From the NCBI GenBank assembly GCA_905234755.1, contig CAJOIT010000007.1, forward strand, positions 64,050-128,049: DNA of 64,000 nucleotides, written 5' to 3'. A program made the translations under genes and the position numbers. Positions 54,328-62,168 of the stretch are shown in pieces. The first letter of the stretch is position 1; each line of letters opens with the position of its first letter. The stretch is from an uncultured Bacteroidales bacterium. GTDB taxonomy: Bacteria; Bacteroidota; Bacteroidia; Bacteroidales; ML635J-15. The notes below the pieces were generated by a model. The model ran no database searches. It was not told the DNA's origin and saw only the letters and a program-made list of their open reading frames with translations.

Positions 54328-55395
54328 CTACTCTTCTTCCTCTTCCAGATACGGATTCTTTATCGTAAACCTGAGAGTATCGGTGATTTCGCTGCTTGCA
54401 CCAAGTATTCCAAGTCCATTCTTCACATTTGTTTTCACGAGTGTTGGTTCTGCGAAGGGATTGCCGTCGTTTTCAACATACTGGTCGTATGATTTCATAT
54501 ACTGGTAGTATTCCTTGCTTGTTGACTGTAGGTGAACGACGAGTCTATATTCGTATTCGCGGTAGAAAGGTTGTTCTTCAATATCATTATCAGGGTCTTC
54601 TCCCTCATCTTCCTCATCTTTGTTTTCTTCGTATATGTCGTCTGAGTAGATTATTTCGTAGAAAACCCCATATATATCCCTGTAGTCGTGTGCCGTGAAC
54701 TTCATGGTATAGTTTCCGCTACCGATAATTTCATCCGACAAGTAGAGCAATGTGATATTGGAACTTGTGTTTACAGACATATCATTACATTCAAGGTTAA
54801 GTTTGTAATTGCTGTCCAACATATCGTAATAATAGGTATTAGAATAATTATTACTGAGGTATTCCACTAAATCATCCGGAAGTACAGCAGTAACAGATAT
54901 CATATAGTAATTTTCTTCGTTTGTGTTATCGTTGAAGTTAATGTCTATGTCAAAATCTCCACCGTAGTAATACACATCAGGATCGTTTCCGTTCTTGTAC
55001 TTTCCGCTCAAATTGTTTATTGTTGTGGGGTTTGGTATAGTTACTTCAGATTCTATCGTTTCGAAACCATCTTTGGAAACTTGGAATCTGTATGTATGTC
55101 CAACTTTTGGAATGTATGCCACATGATAGTTGCCTTCTCCATCTGATACTGGTACAACCTGAAGTGGCTTGTCATCCTCGAATATTATTACATCGGCATC
55201 CGAAATCTTTACAATTTCCTTTGAATCAAGAATGTGCATGCTACGGCTTACGCTGAAGTCGATTTCGCTCGTGTTGGAAAGCAAGCAGTTGAGAACCAGC
55301 TTGGGTTTCTTGTATTCAAATGGGAAGTCCAGTGTTTTTTCACATGCGGTAAGTGCAATTGCAATGACTATTATTATGTATATCAACTTTTTCAT
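54328..55395 (-). CDS. DUF4249 family lipoprotein
   Basis: 355 residues with a lipoprotein signal ending at LTAC (Cys about 18). An N-terminal beta domain (PKLVLNCLLSNTSEIDFSVSRSMHILDSKEIVKISDADVIIFED ... YHVAYIPKVGHTYRFQVSKDGFETIESEVTIPNP) is the DUF4249 signature. An acidic insert (YEENKDEEDEGEDPDNDIEEQ) lies near 250-270. DUF4249 proteins are usually encoded next to a TonB-dependent receptor and are presumed surface partners. Here the receptor ends 12 nt upstream on the same strand. The ligand is unknown. Confidence 0.92.
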   Translation of the reverse strand: MKKLIYIIIVIAIALTACEKTLDFPFEYKKPKLVLNCLLSNTSEIDFSVSRSMHILDSKEIVKISDADVIIFEDDKPLQVVPVSDGEGNYHVAYIPKVGHTYRFQVSKDGFETIESEVTIPNPTTINNLSGKYKNGNDPDVYYYGGDFDIDINFNDNTNEENYYMISVTAVLPDDLVEYLSNNYSNTYYYDMLDSNYKLNLECNDMSVNTSSNITLLYLSDEIIGSGNYTMKFTAHDYRDIYGVFYEIIYSDDIYEENKDEEDEGEDPDNDIEEQPFYREYEYRLVVHLQSTSKEYYQYMKSYDQYVENDGNPFAEPTLVKTNVKNGLGILGASSEITDTLRFTIKNPYLEEEEE

Positions 55396-55407
55396 GTCGG
55401 TTCGGTT

Positions 55408-57756
55408 TTAGAATGTTTGTGAAAATTTTATTGATGGCATAATAGGGAATAAACTTATCTGTTTCAAGCATCTGTTGCCACGATTGTCTGTCCCGAAATA
55501 GAGGTAGAAAGGATTTTGACGGCAGTATGCATTGTAAACGCCAAGGCTCCATATTCTTTCTCCCAACTTGTTTTGCTTCTTGAAGTTAAAGTTGAAATCC
55601 AAGCGATGGTAAGCAGGTGCCCTGAAAGAGTTTCGTCCACCGTATTCGCCAATTTCATACCCATTGAGTCCGTAGTAGCGACCATAGGCGAGGGTAACTG
55701 CGTTTCCTGTGCCAAATACCCATGTCATTCCGAAGTCAAAGTTTTCGCTCTTGTTGTAAATAAGCGCAATGGCTATGTCGTGGCGACGGTCGTACTTGTA
55801 TGGGAACTTTTCTCCGAAGTTGAGGTTGTCGAATTGCCTCCATGCCCACGATAGCGTATAGCCAATCCAACCTGTGATTTTGCCTGTAGTTTTGCGGACA
55901 AGGAACTCTGCTCCATACGACCATCCGCGTCCCATCTCGATTTTCGATTCCCAGTTGTCGGTCATATTCAGGAAACTGGCGCCTTCCTTATATTCAATTA
56001 GGCCTTTCATGTCCTTGAAGAATCCTTCAATGCTGAAGTCCCATTTGTTCTTGAGGTTGTAGGCAAATCCGAGTGCCACCTGATTGCTTCGCTGTGGCGT
56101 GATGGTGTCTGTTGCAGGAAGCCAGAGGTCAGTTGGCAGACCTATGGTGCTGTTGGTGAGCAGATGTACATATTGCGTCATTCTTGTGTAGGCGGCTTTC
56201 ATCGAAAAGTTTTCGGTAATCAGGAATCTTGCCGAAACGCGAGGTTCAACCGACTGGTAGTAATGTTTCTTTACGATGAAGCCCGAATAATTCAAACCAA
56301 CATCTGCTTTTAGGCGTCCGGTTATGGTTATGTTGTCGGATGCATATACATTTATTTCTGTGCCGTAGATGTCGCGGGCACCGTTTTTTATGTCTATGCC
56401 ATCAGAGTTGTTTATCGACTGAGTTGTGACCGACACACCTGGCTTGAATACATGGTATGTGGCTGACGTTCCGAGTTTTAATTCGTGTCTCGAAGCTGGG
56501 TAGTAGTTGAGGTCAATCTTTGCGCCATAGTCGTTGATGCCCGAGAAGTAGTCGAATGAGTATTTTTCAGTCGAAATATAGTCTGCGAGGTAATCGTATT
56601 TCATATAAGTATCAAACTTATAGTTTGAGTATATGAGTGTTACATTCGAGAACAGTTTCTGGTCGAACACATGGTTCCAGCGCATCGAAGTTGTAATGTT
56701 GCCCCAGTACAAGCCCATGTCGGATTTTTCGTTGTAAAGCGTATCGTAATAGAAATATTCCTCTTCATTCTTGATGTATGCCTTGTCGCGACCGAAGTAT
56801 CCGCTTAGGAAAAGTCTGTCCTTGTCGCTGAACTTGTGGTTCAATTTCAGGTTGGCATCGTAGAAGTAATATCCGGCTTTTAGTTTTTCGCTATTGCCGG
56901 CGTACTTGTTTATCATGGCAATAATTGGAGCGGCAAGCACATCTATATATGTACGCCTTGCACTGAAAATGAAAGATGTATGGTCTTTCCAGATAGGACC
57001 TTCGACCATGACCTTTGTGGCAATCGTACCTATTGAGAACTCTCCACCGTACTTCTTATCGTTGCCTTCCTTCAATCTAATGTCGATTACAGACGATAAT
57101 CTTCCGCTATATTGTGCTGGGAATCCGCCTTTTATAAGATTGATGCTCGATATAGCATCGGGATTGAACACCGAGAAAAATCCGAAAAGGTGGTTGGCAT
57201 TGTACACAGGCACCCCATCAAGTAGAATCAGGTTCTGGTCGGGACCGCCACCACGGACATATATTCCGCTAGTTCCCTCGTTGCCCGATTGAACGCCTGG
57301 CATCAACTGTAGAGTTTTCATAACATCAGCCTCGCCCATGAATACAGGCAAGGTTTTCAGTTGTTCCACAGGTAGTCGTACAATGCTCATCTGCACATCT
57401 TTTACCATCTGGTCCGACTTGCTTTCGGTGATGACGACCTCGCTGAGCATATTGGAGGAGTTGAGCTTGATGTTTAGTTTTATGTCATGGTCAATGAAGA
57501 AATTGTGGCTGTATGCGCCATAACCGATGTACGAAACAACAAGGCTTACACTGTCCTGCGGAAGTGTCAAACTGAAATATCCGTATTCGTTGGTAGCAAC
57601 GCCCAAGTGCGAGCGAGTGTCATATACATTTGCTCCGAAAAGTTTTTCTCCGCTTGCCGAATCTTGCACATATCCGCTTATGGTAAACTTCTGACCGAAA
57701 GTCCCTACGGATGCTAATAGCATTATTATCAGTGAAATATACTTTATCTTAGTCAT
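55408..57756 (-). CDS. TonB-dependent receptor with carboxypeptidase-regulatory-like N-terminus
   Basis: 782 residues. Signal peptide (cleavage after TFGQ near 22), carboxypeptidase-regulatory-like domain (about 25-105: ISGYVQDSASGEKLFGANVYD), plug domain (about 115-225: ADVMKTLQLMPGVQSGNEGTSGIYVRGGGPDQNLILLDGVPVYN) and a 22-strand-type barrel ending in aromatic F (SIKFSQTF). No SusD-type partner is present; the downstream DUF4249 lipoprotein is its partner gene. It should import a ligand with TonB energy. The ligand is unknown and no degradative enzymes adjoin it. Confidence 0.95.
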   Translation of the reverse strand: MTKIKYISLIIMLLASVGTFGQKFTISGYVQDSASGEKLFGANVYDTRSHLGVATNEYGYFSLTLPQDSVSLVVSYIGYGAYSHNFFIDHDIKLNIKLNSSNMLSEVVITESKSDQMVKDVQMSIVRLPVEQLKTLPVFMGEADVMKTLQLMPGVQSGNEGTSGIYVRGGGPDQNLILLDGVPVYNANHLFGFFSVFNPDAISSINLIKGGFPAQYSGRLSSVIDIRLKEGNDKKYGGEFSIGTIATKVMVEGPIWKDHTSFIFSARRTYIDVLAAPIIAMINKYAGNSEKLKAGYYFYDANLKLNHKFSDKDRLFLSGYFGRDKAYIKNEEEYFYYDTLYNEKSDMGLYWGNITTSMRWNHVFDQKLFSNVTLIYSNYKFDTYMKYDYLADYISTEKYSFDYFSGINDYGAKIDLNYYPASRHELKLGTSATYHVFKPGVSVTTQSINNSDGIDIKNGARDIYGTEINVYASDNITITGRLKADVGLNYSGFIVKKHYYQSVEPRVSARFLITENFSMKAAYTRMTQYVHLLTNSTIGLPTDLWLPATDTITPQRSNQVALGFAYNLKNKWDFSIEGFFKDMKGLIEYKEGASFLNMTDNWESKIEMGRGWSYGAEFLVRKTTGKITGWIGYTLSWAWRQFDNLNFGEKFPYKYDRRHDIAIALIYNKSENFDFGMTWVFGTGNAVTLAYGRYYGLNGYEIGEYGGRNSFRAPAYHRLDFNFNFKKQNKLGERIWSLGVYNAYCRQNPFYLYFGTDNRGNRCLKQISLFPIMPSIKFSQTF

Positions 57757-57769
57757 AAGATTTTTTTTG

Positions 57770-57777
57770 CAAAAATA
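57770..57777 (-). promoter_or_regulatory. -7 promoter box of the TonB receptor operon
   Basis: TATTTTTG on the minus strand matches TAnnTTTG, just upstream of the ATG at 57756. TTTG (57794-57797) is 16 nt further upstream. Confidence 0.45.
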
Positions 57778-57823
57778 TGATTAAATACGATTGCAAAAAC
57801 GATTATACAAACAATTTATTGTT

Positions 57824-57831
57824 TACTTTTG
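57824..57831 (+). promoter_or_regulatory. Plus-strand -7 box far upstream of xth
   Basis: TACTTTTG matches TAnnTTTG. It is about 215 nt from the xth ATG. A 15-codon ORF (57855-57902) and a repeat cluster separate the two, so the box may belong to a leader or to a vanished gene. Confidence 0.35.
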
Positions 57832-57897
57832 TCCCAGACATTGAAATATATATTATGAAGCAAATATTAAATATCAACACCATTAAATTATTGAATC

Positions 57898-58031
57898 AAT
57901 AGTACAGACGCAAGACCTTGCATCTCAACAGCGAAGCGAGAACGGCGTAGCCCTCAACGAAGTTAAACTTGAAGCGGCGTAGCCATTGAAACTTAGAAAC
58001 CCAGAAACGCCAAAGGCATAGAAACTAGAAA
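57898..58031. repeat. Intergenic repeat cluster upstream of xth
   Basis: AATAGTACAGACGCAAGACC (57898 onward, related to 17124-17156), then GAACGGCGTAGCCCTCAACG (57940-57968, shared with 17191 and 61388). Tandem 'gcggcgtagccattgaaac' and 'agaaac' units follow, running to 16 nt before the xth ATG. Confidence 0.8.
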
Positions 58032-58046
58032 CAATATATTATAGGT

Positions 58047-58808
58047 ATGAAAATAATCACATTCAACTTGAACGGAATCCGTTCTGCAATAGCAAAAGGC
58101 TTGTACGAGTGGGTGGAAGCACAGTCGCCAGATGTTTTGTGCGTACAGGAGACAAAAGCACAGCCCGACCAGATAGATATACTGAAATTCAAGGAGATGG
58201 GATACAACTCCTACATCTTCTCTGCAGAAAAGAAAGGCTACAGCGGTGTGGCAATCTTTACTAAAAAGGAACCCGACTTTGTGAAGGCAGGCATTGGAAT
58301 TCCCGAATTTGATGCTGAGGGACGACTTTTGCGTGTTGACTTTGGCGATATTACGGTTATCGACTCGTATTTTCCGTCGGGAACCATGGGTGATGTCCGT
58401 CAGGATGTGAAGATGAAATATCTTGCTGCTGTACAGGAGTTTATAAACGAATTGAAGATAGAGCGTCCTAATATTATACTTGCAGGTGACTATAATATTT
58501 GTCACAAGGAAATAGATATCAGTAATCCGCAGAACAAAAAAGGAGTGTCTGGATTCTTGCCAGAGGAACGCGAGTGGATAACAAATTTCCTTGCTAGCGG
58601 TTTTGTCGATTCGTTGCGTGTGTTCAATACCGAAGCCGAGCAATATACCTGGTGGAGCTATCGTAGCGGAGCGAAAGCCAAGAATCTTGGTTGGCGTATC
58701 GACTACCAGATGATATCGGAACCATTGGCATCAAGGTTAAAGTCGGCAACAATATTCCCCGAAGTACAGATGTCCGATCATTGTCCGTATCAGATTGAAA
58801 TAGAATAA
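58047..58808 (+). CDS. xth: Exodeoxyribonuclease III / AP endonuclease
   Basis: 253 residues, the usual length. It cleaves at abasic sites and removes 3' blocks in base-excision repair. Motifs are NLNGIRSA (5-12), VQETKAQ with the metal ligand Glu near 34, DSYFPSG near 110, GDYNICH near 150 and WRIDYQMIS ... SDHCPYQIEI with the catalytic Asp/His at the end. It is a single gene with a repeat-filled upstream region. It is followed by a GTCGAAGGG-type repeat before the deacetylase gene. Confidence 0.95.
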   Translation: MKIITFNLNGIRSAIAKGLYEWVEAQSPDVLCVQETKAQPDQIDILKFKEMGYNSYIFSAEKKGYSGVAIFTKKEPDFVKAGIGIPEFDAEGRLLRVDFGDITVIDSYFPSGTMGDVRQDVKMKYLAAVQEFINELKIERPNIILAGDYNICHKEIDISNPQNKKGVSGFLPEEREWITNFLASGFVDSLRVFNTEAEQYTWWSYRSGAKAKNLGWRIDYQMISEPLASRLKSATIFPEVQMSDHCPYQIEIE

Positions 58809-58838
58809 CGACCGTTCCCTGCGGCGCACTGAGTAGCT

Positions 58839-58866
58839 CCCTGAGCTTGTCGAAGGGTGTCGAAGT
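58839..58866. repeat. CCCTGAGC..GTCGAAGGG dispersed repeat
   Basis: CCCTGAGCTTGTCGAAGGG followed by TGTCGAAGT. The reverse complement of 17239-17267 is nearly the same sequence. This CTGAGC/GTCGAAG motif is a familiar intergenic repeat in many bacterial genomes. Confidence 0.75.
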
Positions 58867-58905
58867 GTGCCTGTCGAAGGAAAGATTATTATAACACGCT
58901 TTTGT

Positions 58906-59520
58906 ATGTCATTGTCCTTTTTCTCACGATTTCCCAATCCGTTCCTAAAAGGAATACGGAGAGTAAAGAATGTGGGCAAGGTCGTTTACATTACTTTCGA
59001 TGACGGACCTACAAAGGATGGTACCGAACAAATTTTGGAAATCCTTGATAGGTATTCCGTAAAGGCGACATTCTTTTGCTGTGGCAAAAATGCGGATGAG
59101 CATCCCGATTTGCTGAAAAAGATTTCCGATGCAGGTCATGTCGTTGGGTATCATTCCTATTCGCATCGAGACATATTAAAAACCAAGCCATCTGAATGGC
59201 TTGCCGATGTGGAGAAAAAGTCGGCTGTTTCGGAAATGAAATTGTTTCGTCCGCCTTATGGACGGATTTTGTTTCGACATTATCGCAAGCTGAAATCTAA
59301 ATATAAGTTTGTGTTCTGGGATGTCATGTCCTACGACTATGATGCAAGCCGCTCTCCAGAAGACATTATGGATTTGCTTCGTAAGTCTGTTCGCGAAGGC
59401 TCGGTTGTTGTATTTCACGACAATGCGAAAGCAAAGGAGAATACGCTTGCCGTATTGTCGCAGTTTGTCGAAATGATGCGAGAAAAAGGATACTCGTTCG
59501 ATGCAATTAGCGTAGATTAG
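58906..59520 (+). CDS. Polysaccharide deacetylase (NodB homology domain)
   Basis: 204 residues. The NodB domain covers most of the protein: TFDDGP (near 30-35) with the metal Asp, HSYSH (H-x3-H metal ligands near 85-89) and RPPYGR near 116. The acidic block near WDVMSYDYD and the late VVFHDNA with His near 175 complete it. It removes acetyl groups from an N-acetylated glycan such as peptidoglycan or a surface polysaccharide. No clear signal peptide is seen; a short basic N-terminus (MSLSFFSRFPNPFLKGIRRVKN) precedes the domain. I chose the ATG at 58906 over an upstream GTG at 58867 that lies inside the repeat. Confidence 0.92.
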   Translation: MSLSFFSRFPNPFLKGIRRVKNVGKVVYITFDDGPTKDGTEQILEILDRYSVKATFFCCGKNADEHPDLLKKISDAGHVVGYHSYSHRDILKTKPSEWLADVEKKSAVSEMKLFRPPYGRILFRHYRKLKSKYKFVFWDVMSYDYDASRSPEDIMDLLRKSVREGSVVVFHDNAKAKENTLAVLSQFVEMMREKGYSFDAISVD

Positions 59521-59563
59521 CAGAAGCCTGTCAAATCGTAAATCGTACTTTGTAAATAATCCT

Positions 59564-59571
59564 TATTTTTG
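59564..59571 (+). promoter_or_regulatory. -7 promoter box of tsaB
   Basis: TATTTTTG matches TAnnTTTG, 14 nt before the ATG at 59586, so the leader would be very short. Confidence 0.4.
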
Positions 59572-59585
59572 CGAAAAATTTTCGC

Positions 59586-60284
59586 ATGGCACGAATTCTT
59601 AACATAGAAACTTCAACCGACTATTGTTCGGTATCAATATCAATCGATGGCAAATGCGCAAACCTTCGCATAATGAAGCCCGACAATGCACGCAAGGTTG
59701 CTCATTCCGAGATGCTTGCCGTATTTGTTAAGGAAGTCCTCGATGAGGCAAAACTGAAGGTGTCGGATTTGGATGCAGTTGCACTTAGTGGAGGTCCGGG
59801 TTCATACACGGGTCTGCGCATTGGTGCAAGCACTAGCAAGGGGCTTTGTTTTGGTGGTGATATACCTTTGATTTCATTAAACACACTTCTGGTAATTGCA
59901 GCAATGGCAAAAGCAAAGTACAATGGCGATTACGATTTGATTGTTCCCATGATTGATGCCCGCAGGATGGAAGTATATACAATGCTTACAGATGCAAAGC
60001 TCGAAAAGTTGTCGGAAGTGGAGGCTAAGATAATAACAGAAGAATCGTTTGCTGAATACAAAGGCAAGAAACTGCTTTTTTGCGGTAATGGTGCTCCAAA
60101 GTGCAAGGATGTGCTTGCTTGCGATGGCTTTGCTTTCTTGGATGACATATATCCTTCGGCAGAATTCATGGGCGAACTTGCTGAGACTGCGTTCCAAGCA
60201 TGTAAATTCGAGGATTTGGTATATTACGAGCCATTCTATCTTAAGGAGTTTATTGCAACAACATCAAAGAAATCATTGTTTTAA
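59586..60284 (+). CDS. tsaB: tRNA threonylcarbamoyladenosine biosynthesis protein TsaB
   Basis: 232 residues. It partners TsaD in forming t6A37 on ANN-decoding tRNAs. The ASKHA-fold N-terminus is clear: ILNIETSTDYCSVSI, AHSEML near 39-44, and the diagnostic ALSGGPGSYTGLRIGASTSKGL near 66-87. PMIDARRMEVYTM lies near 120-132. tsaD and tsaE are not in the window. It lies 14 nt upstream of the RluA-family gene, giving a plausible RNA-modification operon. Confidence 0.96.
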   Translation: MARILNIETSTDYCSVSISIDGKCANLRIMKPDNARKVAHSEMLAVFVKEVLDEAKLKVSDLDAVALSGGPGSYTGLRIGASTSKGLCFGGDIPLISLNTLLVIAAMAKAKYNGDYDLIVPMIDARRMEVYTMLTDAKLEKLSEVEAKIITEESFAEYKGKKLLFCGNGAPKCKDVLACDGFAFLDDIYPSAEFMGELAETAFQACKFEDLVYYEPFYLKEFIATTSKKSLF

Positions 60285-60298
60285 CAAAATCATACATT

Positions 60299-61207
60299 AT
60301 GCCGTACAGAGCACCAAAAAACTACAAGCGCTTTGAAAAGCCAAAAGTTACAAATCTGGAAGTTACCGAACCCGATGAACTCATCAACTTCCTGATGAAG
60401 AAGTTTCCTGACCGTAGTCACAACAAGGTAAAGTCGTGGCTACGCAATAAGACTGTTGAACTCAATGGTGCTGTTGTAACTTTGTACAACCAGAAACTTA
60501 TCCCGGGTGACAAGATTTCAATTCATTGGAAACGAATTGCATCGGGTCGCGACCTCAAGGGCATAACCATAGTTTACGAGGACAGCGACATAATTGTCAT
60601 CAACAAGCCTGCAGGAATGCTATCGGTAGCCACAGCAAAGAGCAACGAAACGGCATACAGCATACTTAGCAAGCACATAAAGGAGCAGAATCCTAACAAC
60701 CGTATCTTCATCGTTCATCGTCTCGACCGTGAAACATCGGGACTGATGATGTTTGCCAAGAGCGAAGAGGTGCAGGCTTTGTTGCAGGAAGACTGGAAGA
60801 CAAACATTTACGATCGCCGCTACATTGCCGTAACATCGGGAGACGATCCGATTGGCGATGGCGTATACGAGTCGTATCTTGCACAAAACAAGGCGTATGT
60901 GGTTTATTCAACCAAAGATAGAGAAAGCGGGCAGTTGGCAGTGACACATTACAAGACATTGAAAACCAAAGGTCGCTACTCGCTTATGGAAATAAACCTT
61001 GAAACAGGACGCAAAAACCAGATTCGCGTGCACATGAGCGACCTTGGCCAGCCCATAATCGGCGACAAGAAATATGGCTCAAGGGAAAACCTTTTCAATC
61101 GTATAGGGCTTCACGCATGGATTCTAGGCTTTACGCATCCGCGCACGCATGAGCAGATGCATTTCGAAAGCAACATTCCCAACGAATTTTTGCGCGTTTT
61201 TGAATAA
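60299..61207 (+). CDS. RluA-family pseudouridine synthase
   Basis: 302 residues. An S4 RNA-binding domain (about 25-80: INFLMKKFPDRSHNKVKSWLRNKTVELNG) is followed by the synthase domain with the catalytic signature HRLDRETSGLMMFAK (D143). IIVINKPAGMLSVAT is near 100 and the late motif GRKNQIRVHMSDLGQPIIGDKKYG near 237-260. It isomerises uridines in rRNA or tRNA; the exact target (RluC/RluD-like or other) cannot be set from sequence alone. Confidence 0.94.
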   Translation: MPYRAPKNYKRFEKPKVTNLEVTEPDELINFLMKKFPDRSHNKVKSWLRNKTVELNGAVVTLYNQKLIPGDKISIHWKRIASGRDLKGITIVYEDSDIIVINKPAGMLSVATAKSNETAYSILSKHIKEQNPNNRIFIVHRLDRETSGLMMFAKSEEVQALLQEDWKTNIYDRRYIAVTSGDDPIGDGVYESYLAQNKAYVVYSTKDRESGQLAVTHYKTLKTKGRYSLMEINLETGRKNQIRVHMSDLGQPIIGDKKYGSRENLFNRIGLHAWILGFTHPRTHEQMHFESNIPNEFLRVFE

Positions 61208-61721
61208 ATATTTTACGGCTCTTGTTTGTCTGCTACAATTCGGATGTCTCTATGTTCGAATTGCTTGAACTATTTCATGTCATTAAATTTTTGAATCATT
61301 AAATTATTGAATTTTCTAATTATCGAATCATCAAATCTTTAACCCATTTCAAACCACCTCAAACAATCTAAAACCACCTCAAACCTAGAAATTAGAACTG
61401 CGTAGCCCTCAACGAAGTTAAACCAGAAACCTAGAAACAACTTCAATCCATTATATTTTTGAATTTTCAAATCATCAAATTTTCAAATTCTTTAAATTAT
61501 TGATTTTAAGTCTCTTATTAAAAATATTAACAATTTTTAAAATTAGTTAACATTTATTCAATTTTTTTAATTTACTTTGCAGTCTTATATTGCGTAAAAT
61601 GTTATAAATGTTGAAATTAAAAAAAAGTTGAAAAATTTTTAAAATCTCAGGCAACGAAATCGATGTTTCAGTTGTCATAGGGATAGAGAAAATGTTTATT
61701 AATTGGTAAATAGTAAATAAA
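61208..61721. other. 514-bp intergenic region with repeats and a possible promoter
   Basis: No gene is seen. AT-rich TTGAATCATTAAATTATTGA tracts (61280-61340) are followed by reiterated AAACCACCTCAAAC units (61346-61386). The 43-bp CGTAGCCCTCAACGAAG repeat (61388-61430) and a TTTTCAAATCATCAAATTTTC tract (61454-61506) come next. Near 61572-61579, TTACTTTG is one base off the TAnnTTTG consensus; it would leave a leader of about 140 nt before the ATG at 61722. Confidence 0.75.
61388..61430. repeat. 43-bp dispersed intergenic repeat, copy 3
   Basis: Matches 17191-17233 at 42 of 43 positions by direct comparison and has the same orientation. Confidence 0.9.
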
Positions 61722-62168
61722 ATGAATATGAAAAGGAAGTTTGTTATTATGCTGATTGTCACGATAATATCGGGCATAAGTTATGCACAGACAGTGCAGA
61801 TTGACCCGCGCTTGGAAAAGGCGTACAGCCTCGAACATTTGCAGCGCATGCAGAAGGAAACTCCTCTGAACCTCGAGCTTCTGAACTACGAACTCGACTA
61901 TTCGTGGTACATTGCTGAACCAGAAATGCAGCAGAAGATTGATGGTTTCGAGTATCTCTACTACAAGGATCCGGAAACAGGAGAAAGGGCTGGTATGGTA
62001 CAGTCGTTGGAACCCGGCAAGGTAAACATCGCCGAATTCTACTATGAAAGGCCATACGACCACCGCAATTTCTACCGCGTTGGCAAGACAAACACCATCA
62101 TAGGATTCTACTCCAACAAGGAATTTTCAGAAATGTATAACGCAATGAAAGGATACGGCAATGAATAA
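61722..62168 (+). CDS. Small secreted protein of unknown function
   Basis: 148 residues. Signal peptide (hydrophobic 8-20, cleavage after SYAQ near 23), then a soluble domain rich in E, Y and N (RLEKAYSLEHLQRMQKETPLNLELLNYELDYSWYIAEPEMQQ ... NFYRVGKTNTIIGFYSNKEFSEMY). I do not recognise a family. Its last 8 nt overlap the start of the P-domain protein gene, so the two are translationally coupled and probably act together at the cell surface or in secretion. Confidence 0.85.
   Translation: MNMKRKFVIMLIVTIISGISYAQTVQIDPRLEKAYSLEHLQRMQKETPLNLELLNYELDYSWYIAEPEMQQKIDGFEYLYYKDPETGERAGMVQSLEPGKVNIAEFYYERPYDHRNFYRVGKTNTIIGFYSNKEFSEMYNAMKGYGNE

Noticed and set aside
61208..61721. RNA gene in the 514-bp gap
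   Set aside because: Only repeats and AT-rich tracts are seen; no cloverleaf or conserved RNA core was recognised.
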